A stretch of DNA of 64,000 bases from the NCBI GenBank assembly GCA_020636045.1, contig JACJYP010000012.1:1-64000 (forward strand), given 5' to 3'. Origin of the DNA: Lewinellaceae bacterium. GTDB lineage: Bacteria > Bacteroidota > Bacteroidia > Chitinophagales > Saprospiraceae. Each line of letters begins with the position of its first letter. Within the stretch, counting starts at the first letter, position 1. A model generated the notes under the pieces. It searched no databases. It saw only the letters and a program-made list of their open reading frames with translations, and was not told the DNA's origin. Both the position numbers and the translations under genes were made by a program. This document shows positions 42,076-50,571 of the stretch, in pieces.

Positions 42076-43029
42076 ATGAGCCGCGACGAACGACTTTTCG
42101 ACAAAATAGAAGCCTATCTGCGGGGCAAACTGCCTGCGGAAGAGGCCGCTGCTTTTGAAGCGGAGATGTCGGCCGATGCCGAACTGGCGCGGCAGGTGCG
42201 GGCTCAGCGTATGGAGTTGCAGGGCCTCGAATGGCTCGTCGAGAGGGACCTGCGGGCGAAGATGGATGCCTGGGAGCGCGAAGTAGAGCAGGCACCGGCG
42301 CCACTTCGCGTTTCATTTGTGCGGCGCTGGTGGGCGGCCGGCGCGGCGGCTGTGCTGGTGCTGGCATTGTTCGGCTGGTGGCTTTTGCAACCGCGGCAGA
42401 CCGATATCGGCGGCCCGCAACCGATTGTCAGCACACCAGACTCCGCCACTTCGCCGCAGGATACCCCTGTAAAAAAGGTTCCGCAGCCACCCCGCAAGGC
42501 GCCGCAAAAACAGCCCGACCACATTGCTGAAAAATCCTCGCCGAAACCGCCCGTCGTGACAACGCCTCGGCCCGTTACGCCCGCCCCCGCAGCGACCGAT
42601 TACCCGGCATTGGCGGCCACCTATTATCGCGATCAGGATTTTATGGATGCCTCCGCTGCCGCAACCGGCGAATCGCCCTTGTACGGGCAGGCGCTGGATC
42701 GTTTCAAGTCCGGCAACTATGCCGCTGCGGAAAAACTGCTGGCGCCGGTGATCAAACTGAATCCCAATGCCCTGAAAACGAAAGAGTTGCTCGCGCATTC
42801 GCTGTACAAGGGCGGTCGCTACGACGCGGCCCTGCCTTACCTGCGCGAACTGGCTGCCTCCAAAGACAAATCCGTTGCCGAACGTTCCGAATGGGCCATG
42901 GCACTGACCCTGCTGCACAGGATGCCTGGTCAAAAGCCCCTGCTGGATCGTGTGCTGGACAAGATCACTTCCCGGCCCGGCCATGCGTTCTACCGGCAGG
43001 CGGATGAGTTAAAACAGAAACTGAAATAG
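42076..43029 (+). CDS. Membrane protein with anti-sigma-like start and TPR-like end
   Basis: A 317-residue protein. The N-terminal part (ERLFDKIEAYLRGKLPAEEA, AEMSADAELARQVRAQRMEL) is typical of Bacteroidota anti-sigma factors. One membrane segment follows (WWAAGAAAVLVLALFGWWLL, about 92-111), then a proline-rich linker (about 115-175) and a helical repeat part with TPR-like pattern (ALDRFKSGNYAAAEKLLAPV, ELLAHSLYKGGRYDAALPYL). It would hold the sigma factor at the membrane and sense an envelope signal through the repeats. The function is inferred from topology and position. Confidence 0.75.
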   Translation: MSRDERLFDKIEAYLRGKLPAEEAAAFEAEMSADAELARQVRAQRMELQGLEWLVERDLRAKMDAWEREVEQAPAPLRVSFVRRWWAAGAAAVLVLALFGWWLLQPRQTDIGGPQPIVSTPDSATSPQDTPVKKVPQPPRKAPQKQPDHIAEKSSPKPPVVTTPRPVTPAPAATDYPALAATYYRDQDFMDASAAATGESPLYGQALDRFKSGNYAAAEKLLAPVIKLNPNALKTKELLAHSLYKGGRYDAALPYLRELAASKDKSVAERSEWAMALTLLHRMPGQKPLLDRVLDKITSRPGHAFYRQADELKQKLK

Positions 43030-43101
43030 GGCTGCTCCCGGGCATCCGAAACCCGAAAAGAAAAACTGCTGCAATCTGTTTTTCAATATGATCTATACGT
43101 G

Positions 43102-43109
43102 TATCTTTG
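43102..43109 (+). promoter_or_regulatory. -7 element of the tRNA-Ala transcription unit
   Basis: TATCTTTG fits the TAnnTTTG consensus. The -33 position reads GTTT rather than TTTG. The start of transcription would fall about 15 nt before the tRNA relic, so relic and tRNA would be on one transcript. Confidence 0.5.
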
Positions 43110-43126
43110 CAGCCGCTTAATGCGAT

Positions 43127-43189
43127 GGGGGTTTAGGTAAGATCATAAAATGGCTAAGAAAGTCTTCGGTTCGAATCCGGTATCCTCCA
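43127..43189 (+). pseudogene. tRNA-Ala relic lacking the anticodon arm
   Basis: This stretch begins with the same 10 nt (GGGGGTTTAG) and ends with the same 23 nt (T-arm and acceptor strand, ending TATCCTCCA) as the intact tRNA-Ala at 43258-43331. The middle keeps only a TGGCTA piece of the D-loop, and no anticodon stem can be drawn. It is 63 nt long instead of 74. It lies between the promoter and the intact gene. Confidence 0.75.
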
Positions 43190-43257
43190 CTCATAGTTGA
43201 AGCATTCCGGCATACCAGCAGTGAAGGTCTGAAGCGAGTACAATTATTTGACATCTT

Positions 43258-43331
<74 letters not shown>

Positions 43332-43342
43332 CATTGATTATT

Positions 43343-43374
43343 AAGGGTTCTTGCGTGAGCATGAACCCTTTTTT
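43343..43374 (+). terminator. Terminator after tRNA-Ala
   Basis: The stem AAGGGTTC / GAACCCTT with a 12-nt loop is followed by TTTT, 11 nt past the tRNA 3' end. Confidence 0.88.
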
Positions 43375-43407
43375 GTTGGCCGTTTAAATATGGTTTAAAC
43401 AGGAGCA

Positions 43408-43656
43408 ATGTATTCTGTATACATACTTTACTCACTGACACTAGACCGATATTATATTGGCAATTGCGAGCATTTAGAACGCCGTATACAAGACCATAAT
43501 ACAGGCCATTCCGGGTATACACGGCGCGGGATTCCGTGGGAGTTGAAGTGGTCGAAGACATTCGTAAGCCGCAGGGAGGCGATGGCGGAAGAAAACCGGA
43601 TCAAGAGAAAGAAGAGCCGAAAATACGTGGAGTATCTGATCAGTACGGCGGGCTAG
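43408..43656 (+). CDS. GIY-YIG domain nuclease, small
   Basis: An 82-residue protein that is a single GIY-YIG nuclease domain: YSVYILYSLTLDRYYIGNCE carries the two halves of the motif (VYIL and YYIG), with RRIQDHNTGHSGYTRRGIPW and EENRIKRKKSRKYVEYLIS after. A purine-rich AGGAG lies in front of the ATG. Such stand-alone domains (YhbQ/UPF0213-like) are very common in Bacteroidota, and their cellular role is not settled. It lies 34 nt behind the tRNA terminator. Just past its stop codon an 11-nt stretch of the tRNA (AGGTCACCGGT, 43681-43691) is repeated. Confidence 0.88.
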   Translation: MYSVYILYSLTLDRYYIGNCEHLERRIQDHNTGHSGYTRRGIPWELKWSKTFVSRREAMAEENRIKRKKSRKYVEYLISTAG

Positions 43657-43966
43657 CGCGTCCCGGCGCGACAGCCGGGAAGGTCACCGGTCTGATGAAG
43701 CCCGAAATCGTAGTCAGCCATAGTACCTGAATGTACAACCGGGTTGTGTGTTACAACGTATTCTTCCTATCTGTTTGCAATAGCCCTTTTTCCAAAATAT
43801 GCCGATGTTCCGGATCATTGGGATCAAGGTGGTTATCCAAACCATCAAATATGATGTTTATGGTACAAAAGTACGCTTGACTGGTATAGCAACAAAGAAT
43901 CACAACAGCGACATCACGGCTTCATCTATTACCTCGTTCTCAAAACCGTAAACCGTAAAAACCCGT
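43657..43966. other. Gene-free stretch with tRNA fragment and possible gene remnant
   Basis: The first part holds AGGTCACCGGT (43681-43691), identical to positions 43302-43312 of tRNA-Ala. On the minus strand, from about 43900 down to 43755, an open stretch without ATG reads partly protein-like (LDNHLDPNDPEHRHILEKG) and could be the remains of a small gene. Two heptamer units (ACCGTAA) lie at about 43946-43959. Confidence 0.45.
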
Positions 43967-44989
43967 CTACTGAGAGGACGCCCCGTCACTCACATCCCCA
44001 CTTTCAAACCGATAAAATCATGCACCGGCGCCACGGCGTGCGGGCCTTTGCCGCTGATCGATTCCGGAAAAGCAGTCTCGAAGGGGTTGGCGGGATTGGG
44101 AAAGACAAAAAGCCTTGTCCACAAAGCGCCAGGAAGTGTTGTTCGGGATTGCATCATAAATATTCAGGAGCAGTTTTCGCAGTTCCACCAGGTCGAATGG
44201 CGTGATCGTTCCGGAACGGTTGGCATCTGCGGCGATGATCTTGTAAGGCGATCCGAGCAGTTCCAGTCCCAGAATATGCTTGCTGATCAGCACCAGATCG
44301 AACGTGTTGACGCCGTTCAGGTGATCGTCGTTTTTAAAGGGGGTGACGGTATAGGCATCTTCCGGCCCGACCAGAAAACTGTATTTTCCGTCCTTGTCGG
44401 TCACGGTCGTGGTGTTGTACTGCACATGTTCCGGTGTGGTGGCCTCCACCCGCACTTCCACGCCGGCAATTCCTTTGCCCGTTTCCGTTTGAATATTGCC
44501 CGTCACCATGGTCCTGGGCGGACAGTCCGGCACGGTCAGGTGCGTTTCAAAACTCTGGTTGGACGACAGGCGCGCCATGGCGCCGATATTGCGCAGATCG
44601 GCCTGCGGCGGCAGGGTGTATTCGAAGACATCCGACGTGCCGCCCGATATACCCTCGCCGATCGCCTTGAAGCGAATGGAGTAGAACGGCGAAGCGTTGG
44701 CGTTGCGCACTTCGTATTGCCGTCCGGACGGGGCCGTGTACACGCTATTGTCGGCGGGGTTTTTGGCCACGACGCCCTTGGGCAACTGGAATACCACGTA
44801 CTTGAGCGGGTCCGGGCAGGTATTGACGATCCGCATCATGTACGTTTTGGGCGCGTTTTCATTTTGAACGATCCCCAGCACCTCGAAGCGCACGCAGGGC
44901 GTTTCTTTTACATCGCAGGGCTGCGATTGCCCGAAGCACGAAAGAGACGCAAGTGCCGCCAGGGCACAGGAAGAAAGCAGTTGTTTCAT
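43967..44989 (-). CDS. Secreted dockerin-like protein with CarboxypepD_reg domain (two frameshifts)
   Basis: An exported protein (signal peptide KQLLSSCALAALASLSCFGQ) with an N-terminal beta domain, a carboxypeptidase-regulatory-like domain (GNIQTETGKGIAGVEVRVEA) and a dockerin-like end (FDLVLISKHILGLELLGSPY, DANRSGTITPFDLVELRKLL). As given, the frame breaks after FVDKAF and stops at 44018. Removing one A from the A5 run at 44107-44111 restores FPNPANPFETAFPESISGKG and HDFIGLKVG. Adding one C to the C4 run at 43996-43999 restores DVSDGASSQ and a stop at 43967. The product so rebuilt matches the usual Saprospiria dockerin-like ending. Either a pseudogene or two assembly errors. Confidence 0.7.
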
Positions 44990-45115
44990 TTGATCAATTG
45001 TTTCAGACGGGTTTACAGAAGGAACAATGTCCCGAAACGGGAAGCACTGTTCGGTGTGTAAAAATAGCGATGTTTATCACAAAAATAACAGGCAGGCGCC
45101 GCGGGTGCCGGAAAT

Positions 45116-45490
45116 ATGAAGAACAGGCCTCCTACATTCAAGCCTGAATACGATATATTTACCCGCATCAAAAGTTGCATAATGATCCAGGAACGCAAAA
45201 TCGGCCACCGAAACAGCTACGATGACGTACTCTACGTCTTCCTGATGGAGTACGAGCCCCTGGAAAAGGGGTATGCCATCCGGTTCAAATACCCCGATGA
45301 AACATCAAAGGAGCGACTGAACGCTTCCAAAATGCGAAAACTTGAGATCGAATACCAGATTTTTGAGGTGACCTGGGCCTTCGACAAGGAATACGGCAAA
45401 AAACTGACGGCTGTCGACGTAGAGATCTTCGAGCCGGAAAGCGAACCGGATCTGATTGCCCGGTTCAGACTGGTGGAGGCGGATATTTGA
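45116..45490 (+). CDS. Small cytoplasmic protein of unknown function
   Basis: A 124-residue protein, charged, without signal peptide or membrane segment. The likely core starts at an internal ATG at 45182 (MIQERKIGHRNSYDDVLYVF) and contains KGYAIRFKYPDETSKERLNA and DVEIFEPESEPDLIARFRLV. No family was recognised. The gene is alone between an exported-protein gene on the other strand and the patatin gene. Confidence 0.6.
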   Translation: MKNRPPTFKPEYDIFTRIKSCIMIQERKIGHRNSYDDVLYVFLMEYEPLEKGYAIRFKYPDETSKERLNASKMRKLEIEYQIFEVTWAFDKEYGKKLTAVDVEIFEPESEPDLIARFRLVEADI

Positions 45491-45673
45491 TCGCGGGTGA
45501 GCGTTTGACTATTATTTGCAAGGAGATTTAAGGGCGATGTAAGATGTTTATATTCAGTGTTTTATAGATACTTGCGCATGTGTTTTTTTTGCCCGGTTCA
45601 ATAAAATTTAATTTTGACTTCTTGACACGTATACATATATCCGGCTATATTGCGCGCTGAACCAAAATATTAA

Positions 45674-46750
45674 ATGAAGATGAATAAGCCTAAGATTAAA
45701 ATTCTCACCATGGACGGGGGAGGTATCCGCGGAATCCTTCCCTGCGCGATCCTCGCCGAGATTGAAAGACGCCTGAACAAGCCGATCGCCCACGCATTCG
45801 ATCTTTGTTCGGGTACTTCCACGGGCGGTATCATTGCCTGCGGCCTCAATATCCCCCACCCGGAAAAGAAAGGCGAACCGAAATTCAGCGCTTCCGAATT
45901 CGGACAACTTTACGAAAAGGACGGCGCCAAAATATTCAAGAAACGCGGCGGTTTTTTTTCCGGCCTGACTTCCCTGTTCGAAGAATCGTTCGGACACTCG
46001 GGGCTGGAAGAGTTGCTGCAATTCTATTTCGGGGATTCGCAACTGAAGGAGACCATCAGCGAGGTACTGGTCACTTCCTACGATATCGAGCAGCGCAAGC
46101 CGTTCTACTTCCTGTCACGCCTGGCCAAGCAGGGCTCCGACGGCGAGAATTTCCGTTTGCGTGATATTGCCCGCTCCACATCGGCAGCGCCCACCTATTT
46201 CGAACCCAACCAGTTACCCTGGCTGGCCGAGCGCTATCTGGCCCTTGTCGACGGCGGCGTGTTTGCCAACAACCCTTCCATGCTGGCCTACACGGAAGCG
46301 ATGGAATTACTCCGCCAGAAGGATATGGCGCCCGTTGCGCCCCCAGTTGCGATCGAGACCGGGCACGGCGAATTCGAATCATTCACCGGCGAGGTCAGCG
46401 TCGTGGAGCAGTCGGAATATTTCATGTTGTCCCTCGGTACCGGTCGCGTTACACGGCCTTATCCCTACAACAAGGCTAAATCATGGGGCCAGGCGCAATG
46501 GATACGCCCGATCATCGACATCCTCATGCAGGGCGTTTCCGAATCGGTAGACTACCAGATGCGCTACGTGCTGCCTCCCGACGCCAGCGGTACGCCTCAA
46601 TACATCCGCATCAACCCGGAAATACCGGCAGAAAATGCCGAAATGTCGGATGTATCGGACAAAAACATCTCCGGCTTGCAGGAGGTGGCGGCAAAAGCGA
46701 TCAAGGAACAGGATCAGGTGCTCGATCAGGTCTGTGAATTGATCTCCTGA
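45674..46750 (+). CDS. Patatin-like phospholipase
   Basis: A 358-residue lipid acyl hydrolase. The glycine-rich oxyanion loop is DGGGIRG (residues 14-20), the nucleophile S49 lies in CSGTSTGGII (GxSxG) and the catalytic aspartate D193 in LVDGGVFANNPS. The arrangement is that of the patatin/CapV group of bacterial phospholipases. It lacks a signal peptide, so it acts in the cytoplasm or at the inner face of the membrane. No cGAS-like nucleotidyltransferase or other defence gene lies beside it, so a CBASS role is not supported. The upstream region has a TTGACA-N18-TATATT pair. Confidence 0.9.
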   Translation: MKMNKPKIKILTMDGGGIRGILPCAILAEIERRLNKPIAHAFDLCSGTSTGGIIACGLNIPHPEKKGEPKFSASEFGQLYEKDGAKIFKKRGGFFSGLTSLFEESFGHSGLEELLQFYFGDSQLKETISEVLVTSYDIEQRKPFYFLSRLAKQGSDGENFRLRDIARSTSAAPTYFEPNQLPWLAERYLALVDGGVFANNPSMLAYTEAMELLRQKDMAPVAPPVAIETGHGEFESFTGEVSVVEQSEYFMLSLGTGRVTRPYPYNKAKSWGQAQWIRPIIDILMQGVSESVDYQMRYVLPPDASGTPQYIRINPEIPAENAEMSDVSDKNISGLQEVAAKAIKEQDQVLDQVCELIS

Positions 46751-46789
46751 TCGCACAGATTCCGCGCCTCCGGCCGTTTAATTTACATC

Positions 46790-47898
46790 ATGCGTATTCT
46801 CATTGCTGCCGATTCGTTCAAAGATGCGTTGCCGGCGCAGGAGGTTTGCCGGGCGATCGCTGCCGGCCTGCGGCGCCGGTCGCCGGCAATGCATCTGATC
46901 GAATTTCCGCTTGCCGATGGCGGCGAGGGCACTTTCGAGGTATTGTCGCATCATTTGGGACTGGAAAAAAAGCCGAAGCGGTGGATCCGTTGTTCCGTTC
47001 GCTTCGCGCGCCCTTCGGCTATGGCGCTGCCGAAGGGGTGGCCCTTGTGGAAATGGCAAAAGCGTCGGGTCTTCCGCTGCTCCGGCCGGATGAGCGCGAT
47101 CCGCTGAAAACGACGACGTTCGGCACGGGCATGTTGCTCTCCGATGCCGTCGCAGCCGGGGCGCGACGCATTGTGCTGGCAATCGGCGGCAGCGCCACCA
47201 ACGACGCAGGCATGGGCATGGCGGCAGCGCTGGGCTGGCAATTTCTCGACAAAGCAGGGAACGGACTATCGCCGGTGGGCGCCTCCCTGGAGGCCGTTGA
47301 CCGGATCGTGCCGCCCGAAAATGGCGCCTTTCCGCCGACCGACCTGATCTGCGACGTCGACAACCCTTTGTTCGGGTCGCGTGGCGCAGCGCATGTGTAC
47401 GGCCGGCAAAAAGGCGCCGATGACAATGCTGTCGAACGCCTCGACCGTGGCCTGCGCCATTTTTCTGCAAAAGTCGAGCAAGCGTTGGGCAAACCGGGTC
47501 TGTCGGAAACGCCCGGCGCAGGCGCGGCCGGCGGCCTGGGCTTCGGCGCAATGGCTTTTTTGAATGCCGGCTTACAGCGCGGCATCGAACTCGTGATGGA
47601 CCTCACCCGTTTCGACGAAGCGCTTGCTGCGGCCGACCTGATCATTACGGGTGAAGGTATGATCGACGGCCAGACCCTGCACGGGAAACTGATCCACGGC
47701 GTTTGCCGCCGCGCAGCGCGGCGGCAAACGCCGGTGATCGCACTCTGCGGCCGCCTGGAAGCGACACCCGAACAAATACGGTCGATCGGCCTGAAAGCGG
47801 CGTACAGCATCAACGATGCGCCGGCGCCGCTGCCGGAACTGCTGGCGCGCACGGCAGCCAACCTCGAGCGCACTGCTGCTGCGATCCCACTTGAATAA
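46790..47898 (+). CDS. Glycerate kinase, GarK/GlxK type (frameshifted)
   Basis: Phosphorylates D-glycerate. The N-terminal part (MRILIAADSFKDALPAQEVC, EFPLADGGEGTFEVL) is in one frame, the rest (AEAVDPLFRSLRAPFGYGAA, LAIGGSATNDAGMGMAAALG, CDVDNPLFGSRGAAHVYGRQ, ADLIITGEGMIDGQTLHGKL) in the +1 frame. The break is at an A7 run (46965-46971). One additional A gives LEKKAEAVDPL and a full-length 369-residue protein. The gene lies on the other strand from a GntP permease with a 728-nt gap. A perfect 35-bp palindrome lies within it (47698-47732). Confidence 0.85.
47698..47732. repeat. Perfect 35-bp palindrome inside the glycerate kinase gene
   Basis: Two 17-bp arms (GGCGTTTGCCGCCGCGC and its complement) flank a single A at 47715. 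The codons it spans fit the family alignment (GVCRRAARRQTPVIAL), so it is not an obvious insertion. Confidence 0.9.
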
Positions 47899-48017
47899 TG
47901 TGGGTTTGGGAATAGGGTTTACTGACTATTCGCATATTGTACCCCAGTCAGCGCACGCATATTCCCGTTAGGGAATCTCTTTTTATAGGCAGGATCCATT
48001 TCCTGTTTATAAACCCC

Positions 48018-48335
48018 GGTCGTCACCCGCCAAAAAATTGATATTTGGCAAACGGTTCTTAATCAGCGATTTGTTCGGGCAATAAAATATTGATATTCAA
48101 CTGTCTATCTCAAGTTGTGTTGGTAGCGCGGCGTTTACGCCGCCCGGGTCGAGGCCATTTATGGCCGTAATGCGTGACATTCGGCCATAAATGACCTCCA
48201 ACAAGGCGGCGTAAACGCCGCACTACCAACGCTCCGTATCGTTATGGTGTCCCGGTAACAGCAACCGCCACGAACTGATCAATTGCTGACAACTTGCGTT
48301 CTTTACATAAAATCAATGCTCAAGCGGGTGACGAC
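48018..48335 (+). repeat. Dispersed hairpin repeat, copy R2
   Basis: This copy matches R1 (1-136, reverse) and R3 (55736-56050). The first half has the block ACGGTTCTTAATCAG. The second half is a long inverted repeat (48122-48227): GCGGCGTTTACGCCGCC and GGCCATTTATGGCCG on the left, CGGCCATAAATGACC and GGCGGCGTAAACGCCGC on the right. The end carries TTTACATAAAATCAA and CAAGCGGG. No coding potential. The rest of the 47899-48626 gap is described separately. Confidence 0.85.
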
Positions 48336-48626
48336 CTAAACCCCCTTCAGAGGGTTTCCTTTGGCATTCACCTGAAAAAACAGGAAACCTCTGACGAGGT
48401 TGTGCGCGAGGTTTTCCTTGAAATCTATAAACGGGGATTCCCTACGGGAATGGACGTTGCAGCACAATATATGAAGCACCCAACCATCAAGGTTATTTCG
48501 TGAATTTTGGATAGAATTGATCGATCAGATCAATGTTGATGCAATATTCAATGGTATTCTGATGTCGATCCACCGAAGGTGTGAAAGACATCAGAAGAAT
48601 ATTAAAAAAATCTATTCATAATTCAC
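48336..48626. other. Gene-free stretch with small inverted repeats
   Basis: Contains short palindromes (AACCTC-TGAC-GAGGTT at about 48388-48403, ATTCCC-TAC-GGGAAT-like at about 48439-48451) and a longer inverted repeat AATATTC/TTCTGATGTC with GACATCAGAA/GAATATT (48544-48603) behind the GntP gene, which may act as a weak terminator. An open frame at 48294-48503 overlaps the repeat and is not thought to be a gene. Confidence 0.5.
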
Positions 48627-49953
48627 TTAAATAAACATGCTTAGCACCCACACGCTGAGGAAGGCCGTCAGGCCCATCCAGAACGTGGCGCTGGAATAAA
48701 CGCGCAGCGTGGCATTCACGGGCAACTGGCCGAAACGCGATACCACCCAGAAGTAGGAGTCGTTGGCGTGCGATACGCACATGGAGCCGCTGCCCATAGC
48801 CATGAGCGCCAGCAAATGGCCGGTATCGCTGCCCAGACCAAGGGCGGGCAGCAAGGGTGCCATGATACTCGCCGCGGTCATCACCGCCACCGTGGAAGAT
48901 CCCTGTGCGGTTTTGAGGATGAAGGCCAGCAAAAAAGGCGCCCACAACCCCAGTCCGCTGCCGCTGAGCAGCGGGCCGTAGGCATGACCGGGGTCCAGCA
49001 GTTTGATCACGGCGCCAAAAGCGCCGCCGGCGGCTGTGATCGCCAGGATGGGTCCGCTCTTTTCAATGGCGCTGTCCAGCAGGGTGTTTACCAGTGTTTT
49101 ATCCCATTTTTCGAACAGGAACAGGCTGATGATCAGGCCGCACAACAAAGCGAAGACGGGGTCTCCCATAAATTCGAGCCACGACAACAGGCCCGGCAAA
49201 ACGTCTTTTGGCACAAAAACGGCCAGCGACTTCAGCGCGATCAGGGTGATGGGCACGGCAATCGGCAGGAACGACAGCAGGGGAGCGGGCAGCGCCGCCT
49301 CATTGTCGACGAAGGCATCGGGAGCGATATTTGCTTCCAGGGATTGCCATTCGGGGCGACTACTCTGGCGCCTGATCCAGAGCCAGGCGACGGCGATGGC
49401 CGGCATGGCGACAAGGGCTCCGCAAAGCATGGCGGCGCCGAGGTCTACCTGCAAAACACCTGCTGCCGCCGAAATGCCCGGGTGCGGTGGCGCCAGGCAG
49501 TGCACGCCGAAAAGTGTGACGGCGAGCCCTGCTACCAGCATTGCGTGCATACCTTTGGTTTGTCTGGAGAGCATGAGCACCAGGCCCGACAACACGACAA
49601 AGCCCGAATCGCAGAAGATCGGCAGGCCGACCAGATAGCCCACCAGTGCGACCGCCAGGGGCGTACGCGAGGCGCCCGTGCGGGCCACCAGAAAACGCGC
49701 GAGGCTCACGGTGGCATGGCTGCGGTCGAGCATGGCGCCCAATGCAGCGCCGAGCAGGATCAGCAGGCCGATCTTTTCCAGGGTGCCTCCGAATCCCGCC
49801 CGCAGGGCATCGAGCACGGCCGTGCCGCTGTGCCCGGCAGCCAGGCCGGTGACCAGGGCCACCAGCAGCAAAACAAAAAAGGTGTTGTAGCGAAACCGCG
49901 AGCAATACGATGGCAGCGATGCTGCCGAGGAGCAGGAGGGTAACATACATCAT
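48627..49953 (-). CDS. GntP-family gluconate/glycerate permease (frameshift near start)
   Basis: A 12-14 segment inner-membrane transporter of the GntP family (gluconate, glycerate and related hydroxy acids). Recognised by ALVGYLVGLPIFCDSGFVVL, CLAPPHPGISAAAGVL, KTAQGSSTVAVMTAASIM and MGSGSMCVSHANDSYFWVVS. The body reads from 49946 in one frame, but the normal family start (MMYVTLLLLGSIAAIVLLAV) lies in another frame from 49953. The switch is at CGCG (49897-49900), where two missing bases (CG) would join VLLA to RFRYNTFFVLLLV. Next to glycerate kinase, glycerate is a plausible substrate. Confidence 0.85.
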
Positions 49954-49985
49954 GGCGGTGAACGGCGGAAGTGGGGGCAAAACGC

Positions 49986-50028
49986 CCAAAAAAAGAGCCG
50001 TCTCACAAAGTTACTTGCGAGACGGCTC
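49986..50028 (-). terminator. Terminator of the T9SS-domain ORF
   Basis: On the minus strand GAGCCGTCTC / GAGACGGCTC is followed by TTTTTTT, 25 nt after the stop codon of the 50054-50362 ORF. Confidence 0.88.
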
Positions 50029-50053
50029 AGCATGGGAATCGGATTAGAAAAGA

Positions 50054-50362
50054 TCAATACATCATCAGTTTGCGGCTGGCGGTACCGAATGGCGTTTCGA
50101 GCCGGCAGGTATACAGGCCCGGTTCGCGCAGGTCGGTCCGGTGCAGCACCACATGATTTTCGCCGGGGTCGAAGGTGCCGTGTTTGGCGTTTACTTCTTT
50201 CCCTTTGGCATCGAAAATGCGCAATACGACGCTTGCCATGGAAGGCAGGCGGAACCATAAAAGCGTCATTTCAATGAACGGATTCGGCGAATTTTGAAAC
50301 AGTTCTACTCCCCCTTCGGCCTTTGTCAGGCCTCCTTGTACGTGAAATTGTGTAGCAATCAT
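50054..50362 (-). CDS. Stand-alone T9SS C-terminal sorting domain
   Basis: A 102-residue product that consists almost only of a type A sorting domain of the type IX secretion system: GVELFQNSPNPFIEMTLLWF, RLPSMASVVLRIFDAKGKEV, FDPGENHVVLHRTDLREPGL, YTCRLETPFGTASRKLMMY. There is no signal peptide and no cargo domain, so as read the protein could not reach the periplasm. No cargo coding sequence is seen upstream. It has its own terminator. It may be a remnant of a larger gene or a cytoplasmic decoy. Confidence 0.8.
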   Translation of the reverse strand: MIATQFHVQGGLTKAEGGVELFQNSPNPFIEMTLLWFRLPSMASVVLRIFDAKGKEVNAKHGTFDPGENHVVLHRTDLREPGLYTCRLETPFGTASRKLMMY

Positions 50363-50515
50363 GAGATTAATAAATTCAGGCGGCTGGTTTTCTCATAGTA
50401 CCCGCCCTGATGGTGAACCTTTGGCAGAAATACAGGATGAATCAAAACAGGGAGACAAAGCGGCTTTTAACAAAACCTGTGCCATTTGTCACTATGCGAA
50501 TCGGGGCACGGTTTT

Positions 50516-50546
50516 TTTGCCGGAAATGTAAGGACGCTTACTTTTG
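50516..50546 (+). promoter_or_regulatory. Promoter of the DinB-like gene
   Basis: TTTG (50516-50519), a 19-nt spacer and TACTTTTG (50539-50546) match the Bacteroidota consensus exactly, 25 nt before the ATG at 50572. Confidence 0.75.
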
Positions 50547-50571
50547 ATGCGTTACAAAACACCCGTCGTAC

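Noticed and set aside
43127..43189. Relic as a second functional tRNA
   Set aside because: Only 63 nt, no anticodon stem and loop can be formed.
45674..46750. Patatin gene as CBASS effector (CapV)
   Set aside because: No cyclic nucleotide synthase or ancillary CBASS gene in the neighbourhood.
48294..48503. 69-codon ORF behind repeat R2
   Set aside because: It starts with TTG inside the repeat, contains short palindromes and has no counterpart behind R3.
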